Source of the DNA: Heterodera schachtii
Taxonomy: Eukaryota; Nematoda; Chromadorea; Rhabditida; Heteroderidae
NCBI GenBank assembly: GCA_023374025.1
Contig: SIJG01000009.1
Span: 1,975,475 to 2,039,474 of the forward strand
DNA length: 64,000 bases
Direction of reading: 5' to 3'
Positions 1 to 9,640 of this stretch are shown in pieces. The stretch's first letter is position 1. Every line of letters begins with the position of its first letter. The notes under the pieces are model-generated. The model was not told the DNA's origin. It ran no database searches and saw nothing but the letters and a program-made list of their open reading frames with translations. The position numbers and the translations under genes are program-made.

Positions 1-127
1 ATTATAAATCAAACCCAAACTGACAAAGCATCCATGCAACACAGAAATAATTGTGAGAGTTGCCAAATACAAACGAATTTTGATTTTATTATGCCTATAA
101 ATTTTAATTGATCAATTAGTTAATTAA

Positions 128-640
128 TAGAGGGCGAATTTTGAGGCTTTTCCCTCTTTTTTCTGCGTACTAGTTTCGATATATTAAGCATAAATAACAC
201 ATTTTCCACTTGGTTTGAAGCTTCTACGTTGACTTTTATTATGCCTTTTTTTTTTTACTTTTTCGGGATTTTCGTGCCCTTAAATGCCTTTTTTAGTCAT
301 TTTTCCGTTTTGGAGCCTTTTTGGCGTTTTTTTTCGAAAAATTCTATTAAAAATGCAATAAAATCGGGAAAATACACCCCTAAGAAATGAACCGAAAAAA
401 TTTCAGAAAATAAACCCCCAAGAATTGAAAAATTTTCTCAAAAATTGATCTCCAAGTTTTTTATAATCATTTCAATGACCTTGTTTTTTGAGTAAGTTTT
501 ACATGTTTTGCTCCCTAAAAATCCTTAATAAAGAAACTTTAAATGCCTTTTTTCATGCCTATTTGAAGATTTTTGTGCCTTTTTCATGCCTTTTTTGCAA
601 TTTTTTGGTGCCTATTATAGTGCCTTTTTTTGGTTCTCTA
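128..640. mobile_element. hAT-type MITE, 513 bp, in receptor intron 4
   Basis: Begins TAGAGGGCG and ends GGTTCTCTA, flanked by an 8-bp direct repeat TTAATTAA at 120-127 and 641-648. The inside is low-complexity (runs of TTATGCC and GCCTTTTTT) and shares a TTGGTTTGAAGCTTCTACG-like block with the element at 2047-2611 and fragments near 35.65 and 54.24 kb. It carries no ORF of substance. The 8-bp target duplication is typical of the hAT superfamily. Confidence 0.7.
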
Positions 641-1243
641 TTAATTAAGGATAATTACCGTACATTTCACCAAAAATTATTACAATCAGTCGGTCAACGC
701 CAGTGAAAAGCATTGAAGTGTAAACTGCGCCTGCAAAAAGTTTTTTAAATTTTAAAAATAAAAATTCAAATTTTCAACAAATACCATAACCAAATGATGG
801 GATAAATACAATCTTTGTGGCCAAACGATACTCAATTAAATTCTGTCCAGAAAATGCGGTGTAAATGAACAAATAATGACCAGATTGGTGAAGAATTTCA
901 AAGAACGAGCAAAGTGCCAAAAGGTAATTGACTGTGCCATTGAGTGATCCAAAATAATAAATAAATTTAAAAAATATTAAAATCAAACTGCTTCGTTTAC
1001 GCCTCTATCACACTTGTGCCACTACATTTGGACTTCTTTTTTTAAGTTAATAAAATTTTTTGAAGTTTTTTCAGGCTAATTGACAAAGATTAATGCACTC
1101 TAATGATCTCAAGTTAATTTTTTGAACACAGTTATAACAAATTCTAAGCTGAAACACGTCCTTCTTGGCGGATTTTATGAAACTCCAAGATGACCATTTT
1201 TACGAAAAGTCCATTCCCATTAATAATAATATTTGTTAAATAT

Positions 1244-1483
1244 CGGCTTACTTCAGTTGGGCCCCGCAGGTTTTGGCCCCAGCCAGGTTAAAATCTTTTT
1301 TGAAACCTAACGAAATTTTTTGAATTTTTTGCAGGCTAATAGAGGACAGGACCCTTATGGCTCTCGAATGATACCAACAATGTTGGATTTAGTAGACAAT
1401 GAAAAGTTATAGTCCGGGGCTCAAAAGTGCCGGAGCCCAATAGTCCGGGGCTCAAAAGTGCCGGGTCCCAACTGATCGAGTCC
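1244..1483. mobile_element. Small foldback element (CAGTTGGGCCC family)
   Basis: Ends are inverted: CAGTTGGGCCC near 1254 and GGGTCCCAACTG near 1464-1475. It is flanked by GTTAAATAT at 1235-1243 and 1484-1492. It includes a block (GCAGGCTAATAGAG, ATGATACCAACAATGTTGG, AAGTTATAG) also present in the foldback at 14756-15125. Its outer terminus matches the element at 63196-63633. Lies in intron 2 of the receptor pseudogene, directly beside the next element. Confidence 0.55.
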
Positions 1484-1503
1484 GTTAAATATACAAGAAA
1501 AAT

Positions 1504-2790
1504 CCGGTCAGGGTCGTTTTCGTACCGCCATTTTCGTACCGCCGTTTTCGTACCGCCGTTTTCGTACCGTGGACGTTTTCGTACCGCCGTTTTCGTACCG
1601 GGGACGTTTTCGTACGAGTTCTTGTACAAGCGTCAGATTCGATTTGAATAACTTAAGAATCCCATTCAAAATATATAATGTAGAAAATTCATAAATTTAA
1701 CAAAAATAACAAAATTCCGGGACAAAATAAGGTCGCATCTCATAGTTTCGGAAAATACCGGCGAGAAAATTGTCAATGTTCTCGGGATTGACATTGGCTG
1801 GTTCATAGCGTAGTTAATAAAAGCTAAATTGTCAAAACATTAAGAGATTCTTCCAACAATTAAGAAAAATTCAGCCAGGTTTTTCATTGCATTTTTATCG
1901 GTCGAATATTATTTTTCGGAATTTTCTTTGTATTTTTCGGCATGTTCTTCACTAAAATCAAATTTTGCCTCAAAAAGTCAAACTCCTCCATTTAGAGTTA
2001 GCGAAAAAAAGGTCATTTGACTTAAATTCCCAGCCCTAGTAATTACTAGGGCTTCCATTTTTAGGCAAATGCCTAAAATTTCTGCGCACTTAATACGCTT
2101 AGATAAGCACGAAAAAGGCATTTTCCGCTTGGTTTGGGGTGTCTACGATGACTTTTATAATGCCTAACTTTGCCTATTTCGGGGTTTTTGTGCCTAACTT
2201 GCCTATTTTAGGGTTTTTGAAAAAATCCTTAACAAAAATGCAATAAAAACGAAAAATGCACCCCTAAGAAATGACCCAAAAAAGATTTAAGAAAATACAC
2301 CCTTAAGAATTGAAAAATTTTCTAAAAAATAATCCCAAATTTTTAATTTTTTTTTTCAATAAAAATTTTTGATTTAAAATTTGTCTTTATCTGGAAAAAA
2401 CTTTTAATTATTTAATAATTTCATTTACAATTTGAAAGATTTAAATTTTTACGTGTTTTGCTGCCTAAAAACGTTAATAAAAAAAATTTTTTTGCCTATT
2501 TTTGTGCCTATTTGAGGATTTTTGTGCCTATTTAATGCCTATTTTGCAAATTTTTTCTGCCTTTTTAGGTGCCTATTTCGCGATTTTTTGTGCCTAAAAA
2601 TGGAAGCCCTAGTAATTACTTAGATAAAAAAAAATATATAGATGCAATTTTTTTTTGCATATCCACTGGTACGAAAACGGCGGTACGAAAACGGCGGTAC
2701 GAAAACGTCTCCGGTACGAAAACGGCGGTACGAAAACGGCGGTACGAAAACGGCGGTACGAAAATGGCGGTACGAAAACGTCCTGGCCCG
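1504..2790. mobile_element. Palindromic element with inverted GGTACGAAAACGGC minisatellite ends
   Basis: The left end (1515-1616) is an array of GTTTTCGTACCGCC units. The right end (2668-2780) is the same 14-bp unit array in inverse orientation, with matching irregular spacers (GGACG or CGTCC). Termini are CCGGTCAGGG and CCTGGCCCG. An 8-bp target duplication AGAAAAAT lies at 1496-1503 and 2791-2798. The middle has no coding capacity and hosts a nested MITE at 2047-2611. It sits in intron 2 of the receptor pseudogene, 8 bp past the splice donor of exon 2. Confidence 0.65.
2047..2611. mobile_element. hAT-type MITE, 565 bp, nested
   Basis: Perfect terminal inverted repeats TAGGGCTTCCATTTTTAGGC (2047-2066) and its complement (2592-2611). 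An 8-bp target duplication GTAATTAC is at 2039-2046 and 2612-2619. The interior is homologous to the MITE at 128-640. It is inserted inside the larger palindromic element, so it is the younger of the two. Confidence 0.85.
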
Positions 2791-3004
2791 AGAAAAATCA
2801 TTTACTTTGTCCTTATTGTTACAAAAATGACTGCAAAATTAAGCACAATCCCCAGGTTCGCAATGATGCCTAAAATGAAAGCGCAGCTGATCAGTTTCCA
2901 GTTTGGTGATTCGTTTTTGAAAGCCAGAAAAAACTAAAATTCATAAAATAAAAATATCAATTCATTTGTTAAGTACCTACCGTTAAATTGTTCAAATGTG
3001 CCAT

Positions 3005-3811
3005 TGTTCCATCCGTTTACTAATGATAATGCATAATAGGGATGTCATTTATTAATTTGCTTTTTAATGTTTTAGCAAATTTTTCTATATTTAAATAAAA
3101 CAATTCTTATTCGGAGATGTTTCAATTTTACCATTGGGTTTTTAAAGAGAAAAAGTAATTTGTTAATTGCCATTAAATTATTTAAATCGGCTATTATTTC
3201 AAGCGTTTACTAATTACCAAAATAATAAGAAATTGAAATATTAACGCACAATTTGTAACTAACCAATGAATTTGTTGACCCGTTAATTTTGTTATGTTTT
3301 CTCGATCATATGTAGTGGGAACTTTTTCCATTTAGGAATGTATTTTTATGAGTGCCAAAACAGAGAGGGGGGCAATGGCATTCCATTTAGGGAATGAGCC
3401 CATGGCAACTAAGGCGTGATAAAACAAACCTTTGGCATACATAAATTAGATTGCTGGTATAGCCACCCACATTAATGACGATTTTGCAAAAAAAAAAAAA
3501 ATGAATCGAAAATTGGAAATACGATAGTAAAAAGTGCTAAATTAAATAGTATTTTAAAATCTAAAAAAAAAATAGCAAAAAAGTGTCAAAAAATCAAAAA
3601 AGTTCGAAAAGCGAGACTCATTAAATTTTGTTCTTCGAAAATTTGCTAATAGCCGATTTAAACCATTTAATGGTGGTAATTATAAATTAATTTATTCCTG
3701 GAAAAAAACCATGAAGCACATTTTATCAAATTAGCCCAACTATGTGCCATTTGATGAATAAATTATTAATCGTTTATAGAGAATTTCTAAAATGAACTTT
3801 TTTTAAATTTT
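3005..3811. other. Non-coding stretch
   Basis: AT-rich upstream flank of the minus-strand receptor pseudogene. It holds short A/T runs and no ORF, RNA gene or repeat boundary that I can support. Confidence 0.5.
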
Positions 3812-4060
3812 TTACAAAAAAAAAGTCGGTGAAAAATTAACATGTAAATAAAGAAAAAAAAGCACCATAAATAATATTTTCAAATTGAAAATCACAAGCA
3901 AATCAAACTTTTCTTCATCCTCGGCTGTTCTCTGAAAACATTTCTTCTCTTCTCCAAATTGCTTCTTCCAATTGAAAATGCTCTTTAAATGAATTTTCAA
4001 TCTTTTTGCAATTTCTTTGTCAATTATTTTCGGATTTTCGCTTTTTAATTTCCAATACAT
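3812..4060 (-). pseudogene. Helix-turn-helix protein fragment
   Basis: The reading frame contains YWKLKSENPKIIDKEIAKRL followed by KIHLKSIFNWKKQFGEEKK, which looks like a helix-turn-helix of the transposase or psq-like kind (ENPKI..KEIAKRL..H..SIFNWKKQFG). Such fragments are frequent in tylenchid nematode genomes. The frame degrades after about residue 50 and there is no partner domain nearby. Plus-strand AT-rich sequence to 4610 gives no recognisable product. I take this as a relic; the family name is not certain. Confidence 0.4.
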
Positions 4061-4619
4061 TTTAATTTTTTTCCATTTTTTCTTTCTCCGTTATTCTTTT
4101 CTTGCTAATTCCAAATTTTTTCTTCCATTTGAAATGAATGTTTGCACAATTTCTAATTTTTCTTCATTAGTTTTTGATTTATAATTCTTATTTTTTTGAA
4201 CATCAAATCCTTTAATCCATTCATAAATATATGAATAGCATTAGATTGCACATATAAAAATCCTTGCTTTTATAAATTGTAATTAGAAGCATCGATTAGA
4301 TTTTAAAGGATTTTCATTTAAATAAAATAATTAAACATCATTAGATTTTTTAATATGATTTCATTTTAGATCAACAACAGATCAGTAAAGAAACAAGAAA
4401 ATGGCTGAAGCAAATCATTGAATTTATCGACAAAAACAACCCAAAACAATTCAATGGAATTGAGGAAAATGAGCAAATTAAACGATGAAAATGAATTTAA
4501 TGAGAAGAAAAATGAATTAAGAGAAAAACTGAAAAAATCAGACAAAGAAGTAAAAATTAATAAATTAATTCTGAGCATAATTTAAATTGACTAATTTTAT
4601 AATTATTATAAATAATTTT

Positions 4620-4865
4620 CGTTCTAGTCGTTTTACGCGTCCCATGACATTTTAAGTGTCCCATCCAAATTATTTATTACAAATTAATCTCCACTTGGCG
4701 GAATACTTTAAAAAAAGGCCCAGACAATTAAACTCAATGAAAGACTCACATTTTGTAAACAAAAAATTAAAAAAATAAATAAATTTTCCACTTGCCAGTT
4801 TGATTAAAATTTTAGAAAAGATAAAATGTGATGGGACGCGTAAAATGCCATGAGACGCGAAAAAC
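4620..4865. mobile_element. Small foldback element (TTTTACGCGTCCCAT)
   Basis: TTTTACGCGTCCCATGACAT near 4631-4650 is mirrored by ATGGGACGCGTAAAATGCCA near 4831-4850, followed by a second copy ATGAGACGCGAAAA. Flanks ATAATTTT at 4612-4619 and 4866-4873 could be an 8-bp target duplication, although this sequence is simple enough to arise by chance. No coding capacity beyond AT-rich noise. Confidence 0.45.
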
Positions 4866-4895
4866 ATAATTTTTAATACGACCATAATTTTTAAT

Positions 4896-5114
4896 TGGCA
4901 GGTGGTGGTGACACGTGAAGACGTAAAGAAATTTTTTGAATTATTACATAATTTTATAAAACAGCAGCATTGGAAGCCATTCAATTTTTCAAAATTGCAA
5001 ATTTTGAATTGTTTAGGAACGGACAAAAAGCAAAAAGAAATTCGCGAATATTTTGACATTTATTATTATCAGAAAAAGCAACAAGGCATAACCAGCAGAT
5101 TAAATATGCAGTAA
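4896..5114 (+). CDS. Unrecognised short ORF, possible last exon
   Basis: An open frame of about 70 residues (REDVKKFFELLHNFIKQQHW, then a Lys-rich tail ending SRLNMQ) follows an acceptor-like TTGGCAG at 4895-4902. Composition is lysine- and phenylalanine-rich with predicted helix and no membrane segment. I do not recognise it. No upstream exon could be joined with confidence because the 4620-4865 foldback lies immediately before it. It may be a relic. Confidence 0.25.
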   Translation, partial: WQVVVTREDVKKFFELLHNFIKQQHWKPFNFSKLQILNCLGTDKKQKEIREYFDIYYYQKKQQGITSRLNMQ

Positions 5115-5212
5115 AAAAAACTGTTCACAAATGGAATTAAACGAAACAAAATGCCAAAAAATATATAAAACTAAAAAATTAATTAAATATAATTTAGTGC
5201 ATCGTTAAATAT

Positions 5213-5330
5213 AGGGTTCGGACCCCGCCCCCGTCACCCCCGCCCCCGCCGGGGGCGGGACAGGTTTTTTGGTCTGACCCCCGTCCCCGCCCCCGCGACT
5301 CTGACCCCCGCAAGGCACGGGGGTGAAAAT
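5213..5330. repeat. GC-rich imperfect palindrome
   Basis: An island of CCCCCGCCCCCGCC and GGGGGCGGG runs in an AT-rich background, able to fold on itself. Shorter relatives with CCCCGGCCCCCGTCCCCGCG lie at 7026-7090 and 10928-10990 upstream of the two intact tandem receptor genes. Probably termini of decayed foldback elements; no gene. Confidence 0.4.
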
Positions 5331-5605
5331 ACACCCCTAAGAATGGCATATTCGTGGGATAAAAGGCAAAAAATTTATACAAATTTGAATTTTAACCATC
5401 TTTGACAAATTTTTTATGAAATAAAATGGAAACAGCGGAAACCCACAGGAGATTGAGAATTGAACAAATAGAAATCTGGAAAATATTTGAAAAAAATGCA
5501 GACATTAAAATAGGTATATAAAATTTGAAAAATCTCAAAAATTTTTATGAAAAATTCATTTACATTTTTCAAGGAACAAAAGACTAACCTAAACGAACTC
5601 CATTT

Positions 5606-5725
5606 TTTGCGGAACATGATCTGTCGTGTGGTCAAATTAACGGCAATTCCTACGGTATCCCCAGCACTGTATAATCCAAATCTCGCCGTCACTTTTATAT
5701 GCATAATTGCCTTTGTGATTATAAA
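5606..5725 (-). pseudogene. SPRY-domain (RanBPM-like) remnant, copy 1
   Basis: On the minus strand one frame reads KGNYAYKSDGEIWI and, after a frameshift, another reads SAGDTVGIAVNLTTRQIMFRK. Together these match the back half of a SPRY domain (G.YAY.S.G.IWI then GDTVGIGVNL..RQI.FTKNG). SPRY proteins, including the secreted SPRYSEC group, are strongly expanded in cyst nematodes. The fragment is frameshifted and lacks the front half of the domain, so it is a relic. It was carried along in the tandem duplication with the receptor downstream. Confidence 0.55.
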
Positions 5726-6585
5726 TTTCTTCATTCAATTTTGTTTGCCTTTTAGCGGCGAATCCAAAGTCGATAAAGCTGAAATTGGCCAAAATTAAAT
5801 GTAGGAAGACAAAACATTATTTATTATATGTATTTAATTTCTTTTTTATTTCGGCATTTATCGATAATTTCATTAAAATATCTTTTTATATGGTCCTGTT
5901 TAAAATTTAAAAAATGACAATTCATGAAATTTAAATGCCAAACCGGTCCAATAGAAAAAAGATAAATATTCATTAGGAATTTTTGATAAATGCCGTTTAA
6001 AAATGGATATTAATTATTTCTTGGGTTTTTGGATGGACCAAAATGCATATTTTTGGAATTTAACAGTCCAATGTGTCAAGGTTGCTTTTAAAATCGTTGA
6101 ATAAATTGCATATTTTTGATTACTTCTTGACTTAATTTGCAAAAATATGCTTTATGGTGACGAATATTTAATAAAATAGAATTTGATGGATTATTTATGC
6201 ATTTTTCTCGGAAGATTAATAGAAAATTGGATCAAATAATTAGTAGAACCTATTTAATTTTGACTGTTAAATTCTAAAATATGCTCTAAAAGAGGACAAA
6301 ATTATTAACAAAAATATTCTATTTTTTCCATTTCGACCTTTATCGGAAATCTCGTAGAAAAACATATTTTTAGCTTTTTGGCAACAATATTTTAAAATTA
6401 TATTTTGACTGAGCGGCGCCAATGCCCATTTTTGCTGGTCGGCGCAAATTTCGCGGCGAAAATTTCGCAACATGCCTAATTTTGGTCGTTCTGATTTTTT
6501 TAAAATATTTTTTGATTGAAATAGCACACCAAAAATCATAAGCAAGGAAATAAAGTAAATTTTGCTGTTAATTTCCAATATATTT

Positions 6586-6642
6586 GTGGTTTAGTGGTTA
6601 GTGCTTCAACACTAACAATATTTCGTTAGGAGTTCGACACCG
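6586..6642 (+). other. tRNA-like A/B-box stretch (relic)
   Basis: TGGTTTAGTGG (6587-6597) resembles a Pol III A box and GAGTTCGACACC (6631-6641) a B box at tRNA-like spacing. A cloverleaf with good acceptor and T stems cannot be drawn, so it is at best a tRNA pseudogene or SINE head. The same stretch recurs at about 10495-10551 in the duplicate. Confidence 0.3.
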
Positions 6643-7403
6643 GTTTACGTTTTCATTTGAATTTATTTTTATCTGATTAATGCAGAGTTTCTTTATGTTC
6701 TTATTTCTAAGAAATGTTCTGATTTTAGGGCGTATTTTCATCCAAAAGAATGAAATTTCTGAAAAATTTGGCTAATTTCTAACAAAATTCATAAAAAAAA
6801 ATTTCCCCCGGCGGCGCCTATCGGCACCACCGGCCCCCCAAAAAAAACCTATTTTTTCTTAAAAAATTAGCATAAATCAATAAATCTGGTCATTCTTTAG
6901 ACAAAATCTGTGTAATTTATGCCAAAAGGATTTAAGATACCTCGACTAAAGGAATGTGGAGCCAACACATCATTCATAAAAATTAATTTTTTTTTTGTGA
7001 GATTTTTTTGAGCTAATTCAAATCAAACCCCGGCCCCCGTCCCCGCGGGGGCGGAATTATCATGCCCCCGCCACCACCCGTGCGATACTTTTCCCAGACC
7101 CTCCGTTTTGACACTAACAAAAATGACACTCATAATTAAAGAAATTATACAGTGCATTGTGCCATTCTCCCATGCCGCCCGTTTTGGCACATTAAAATGA
7201 TACTCAAATTGGAAAAGAGTCCCATTCATTGAAAAAACTTTTAAATTAAAGGTCAAATTAGCCCGAATGGATAATTTTTATAAAACTTTTTGAAAGAAAA
7301 GATAATTAAAGCGCTTACCATTTTGGCATTCTGCTCATCAAAGGAATTCATTAATTGACTTATTGTGTGATTATCGTTAGTCATTACTAAATCTGTTGCA
7401 ATA

Positions 7404-8665
7404 ATGGCCGATTTGAAAAGCTTATCGGTAATTAACGATTTAATTTATAATTATTATTTTGTTTGTGTTTCAGTTCTTTTTGGAATTCGCAAATGAATCT
7501 CCAAATTGGAAATTGATCAGCTGTGCTGCCATATTGGGTATCATCGCGACCATCGGAATTTTCTTCGATTTTTCAGTCATTTACATCACCATCAGGACTA
7601 AGTAATTAACATATTATTTAATTAAACGAAATATTTATTGTTTTAGGTCACTCAATGGCACATCAAATTACCTTTTGGCACTTTGCTCCTTTTTTGAAAT
7701 TATTCACCAATCTGGCAATTTTCTGTTCGTTTATGTCGCTTTTTCTGGAAAAAATTTAATTGAGTATCGCTTGGCAGCAAAGATTGTATTTATCCCATCA
7801 CTTGGTTATGGTACGTTTAAAAATCTGAATTTTTATATTATGAATTAATTTTTAGGAGCAATTTACACTTCAATGCTTTTCACAGGAGTTGACCGACTGA
7901 TCGTATTAATTTTTGGTGAAATGTACGGTAATTATTCTTAATTAATTAATTCAATTTAAATTTATAGGAACAATAAGCATAAAATTCGTTTGTATTTGGC
8001 AAGTGTCACAATTATTTCTGCTTTCTTCGGTTGCTTTTCTACTGTTTCACTGTACCAAGATGCTCAAATGCATGGTGATCTGCTGATCACCGGTTGCACT
8101 GTTGACTTTTTTATGGTTTAATTAAAAAGCATAAAATTGAACAATTATATATTTTAGTTTACGCCAATCTTTCGAATCATTATTTATTTGTTGATCATCA
8201 CAAGCACTTTAATCATTTATCTGGTTGTTGGAATTGTGATCAAATTTAAATCAACCGGTTGCTTAATGCTTAATTACACTATTTAAATTTTAAGTGCCCA
8301 CTAATTTAGGTTTACCCACGGCTGATTCGATGAATAAACGTGTTTTTCGTGCTCTTTGTTGTATCATCACAGTGAACATTGGGGGCTACTTAATCTGCAT
8401 GATTTTTGTTGATCTGATCAAGCAATTAATTTCGTCTCCGATCACTGCTTGGTTTGGGCAAGTAATCGCTTTAATTCTTTTGACCATTGGCGCTGCGTCG
8501 AATGGACCAATTTTATATTTTACGAGGTAAATTAGAAATAAAATAGTTTTTAATTACTCATATTTTTATTTTTAATTTAGCAAGGAATATCGAAAAGCTT
8601 TTCGGGATGCATTTCCAATGATATTTAAACGAAATTTAAATCTAATTCACGTTTATCCACAGTAA
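7404..8665 (+). CDS. srsx-like chemoreceptor GPCR, intact, 310 aa
   Basis: Seven-transmembrane receptor expected in sensory-neuron membranes. Eight exons: 7404-7427, 7474-7601, 7647-7810, 7856-7922, 7968-8115, 8158-8257, 8310-8526, 8581-8665; all introns are GT..AG and 41-54 bp. The start is the only ATG giving an in-frame exon 1 (MADLKSLS). Landmarks: TM1 in exon 2, TM2 region LNGTSNYLLALCSFFEI with GNFLFVYVAFSG, TM3 ending GVDRLI (about residues 117-121, the DR motif), TM4 in exon 5, TM5-6 in exons 6-7, and TM7 ending SNGPILYFTR (about 274-283) followed by SKEYRKAF, a family signature. The repeated exon boundary in NGPILYFTR|S and the EYR.AF tail place it in the srsx/rhodopsin-like group. 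The ligand is unknown. The family name is inferred from motifs; 7TM receptor status is certain. Confidence 0.9.
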
Positions 8666-9083
8666 AATGGAATCACATTCGCTCCGACCACGGGACACCA
8701 TCGCAATCTTAGATAAAAAAATGAAAAAAAATTGAATTAAAATATTGTAAAATTCCAATAAAATGTACTTCGGATTATTTAAAACAGTAGTTTTTCTTCA
8801 TCGGCATCAATTAAATAAAATGAATTAAAGAATTTTGTTTTAATAAAACCTCAAATGAACCCATGAATCTTTAAAAGCAAATTAAATTAGGAATCGGAAA
8901 CATTAAATTTAAAATGTCCTCAATTAAGCGCAGAAACAATTAAAAACGGAGACCATCGCCAAAAAATGTCCCCAAAAGGTATGGAAACCGCTTACATTGA
9001 AGACGAAAAATAAATTTAAAATGTCCTCAATTAAGCGCAGAAATAATTAAAAACGGAGACCATAGTAGTATCAGGCCCAATAT
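8666..9083. repeat. 3' flank with duplicated 50-bp block
   Basis: After the stop codon lies an AATAAA-bearing 3' region. The block AAAATGTCCTCAATTAAGCG ... AAAAACGGAGACCAT occurs twice (about 8911-8962 and 9017-9062). The same pair follows the second gene, and single copies follow every later receptor copy (for example 16996 and 20419). It is therefore an ancestral part of the receptor 3' flank. Confidence 0.6.
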
Positions 9084-9518
9084 CTGGCCCCAAATTTGGC
9101 CCCAAACCCCCACCCCCCCCCCCCCCCTTCTCAATGCCCCTCATTCCTTACAACCAAAAAAAATGTTTTAACCAAAAAAATGTTTATTTCCTTAGTGGTG
9201 AATTTACCAATCAATGCTCTCTCTGTTCAATTTTATCCCCCTCATCTTTCCAGTAATCCAATAAATACCCGGACTCCTCCAAACATTTAAAAAAAGAGTT
9301 GTGATAATGATAATAATGATAAGTTTTTAGAATAATTAGATGAAGTGTGAAAAAAGAAATTAATTTGATGAAAAAAATGCTCAAAATGAATATGTGTTAC
9401 GTGATAATAAGAAGGATTATAATGGTATGACATTAATGATAATATGTTAGTTTGATGAGATGATGTTGCTCACTATTTTTATTACTTTTTTTTATTTTCG
9501 TTTGTTGCGAAACTTTTA
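9084..9518. other. Spacer between tandem copies
   Basis: It holds a poly-C tract (about 9103-9127), A/T-rich ATGATAATAATGATAA-type sequence and no gene. A TTTTTTATTTTCGTTTGTTGCG stretch precedes copy 2 at about 9486-9509 and recurs after it at about 13019, marking the duplication junction. Confidence 0.5.
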
Positions 9519-9640
9519 TGCGGAACATGATCTGTCGTGTGGTCAAATTAACGGCAATTCCTACGGTATCCCCAGCACTGTATAATCCAAATCTCGCCGT
9601 CACTTTTATATGCATAATTGCCTTTGTGATTATAAATTTC
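9517..9640 (-). pseudogene. SPRY-domain remnant, copy 2
   Basis: Near-identical duplicate of the fragment at 5606-5725, with the same frameshift between YAYKSDGEIW and SAGDTVGIAVNL. The shared break shows it decayed before the tandem duplication. Sequence beyond RQIMF differs from copy 1, so the duplication boundary lies there. Confidence 0.55.

Larger units (their letters stand above)
1..3004 (-). pseudogene. srsx-like chemoreceptor (7TM GPCR), 3'-truncated by window edge, broken splice site
   Basis: Minus-strand relative of the other receptors here, with exons at 3004-2981 (MAHLNNLT), 2933-2806 (TM1), 948-785 (TM2, ending FIPSFGYG), 730-664 (TM3 with GVDRLI, the family's DR motif) and 94 to beyond base 1 (HNKIKIRLYLAT, TM4). 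Lengths 24, 128, 164, 67 match the intact paralogs exactly and no internal stop is seen. The acceptor of exon 3 reads GG at 950-949 instead of AG, so normal splicing is doubtful. Intron 2 is swollen to about 1.85 kb by three inserted elements and intron 4 to about 570 bp by another; in intact paralogs these introns are about 45 bp. Family knowledge: nematode srsx receptors are sensory-neuron chemoreceptors of unknown ligand. Exons 6-8 lie outside the window. Confidence 0.75.
5608..9083. repeat. Tandem duplication, copy 1
   Basis: About 3.5 kb, starting at GCGGAACATGATCTGTCG and ending at ACCATAGTAGTATCAGGCCC, near-identical to 9519-13006 with few substitutions and small indels. It carries a SPRY remnant, a tRNA-like stretch, a decayed MITE tail (about 6760-6910, related to the element at 42447-43081), a GC-rich patch and a full receptor gene. 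The intergenic part 5800-7400 has no further gene. Confidence 0.9.

Noticed and set aside
1515..2780. Short direct repeats at regular spacing, superficially CRISPR-like
   Set aside because: The units are contiguous 14-mers without unique spacers, occur as inverted arrays in a eukaryotic intron and have no cas genes nearby.
5414..5734. A 106-residue protein on the minus strand
   Set aside because: Only the SPRY-like part is meaningful; the remaining residues come from AT-rich intergenic sequence after the frame has decayed.
6586..6642. A functional tRNA gene
   Set aside because: A- and B-box-like words are present but the acceptor and T stems do not pair, so it is listed only as a relic.
9103..9127. 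Poly-C tract as a regulatory element
   Set aside because: A simple homopolymer between tandem copies, without conservation in the duplicate.
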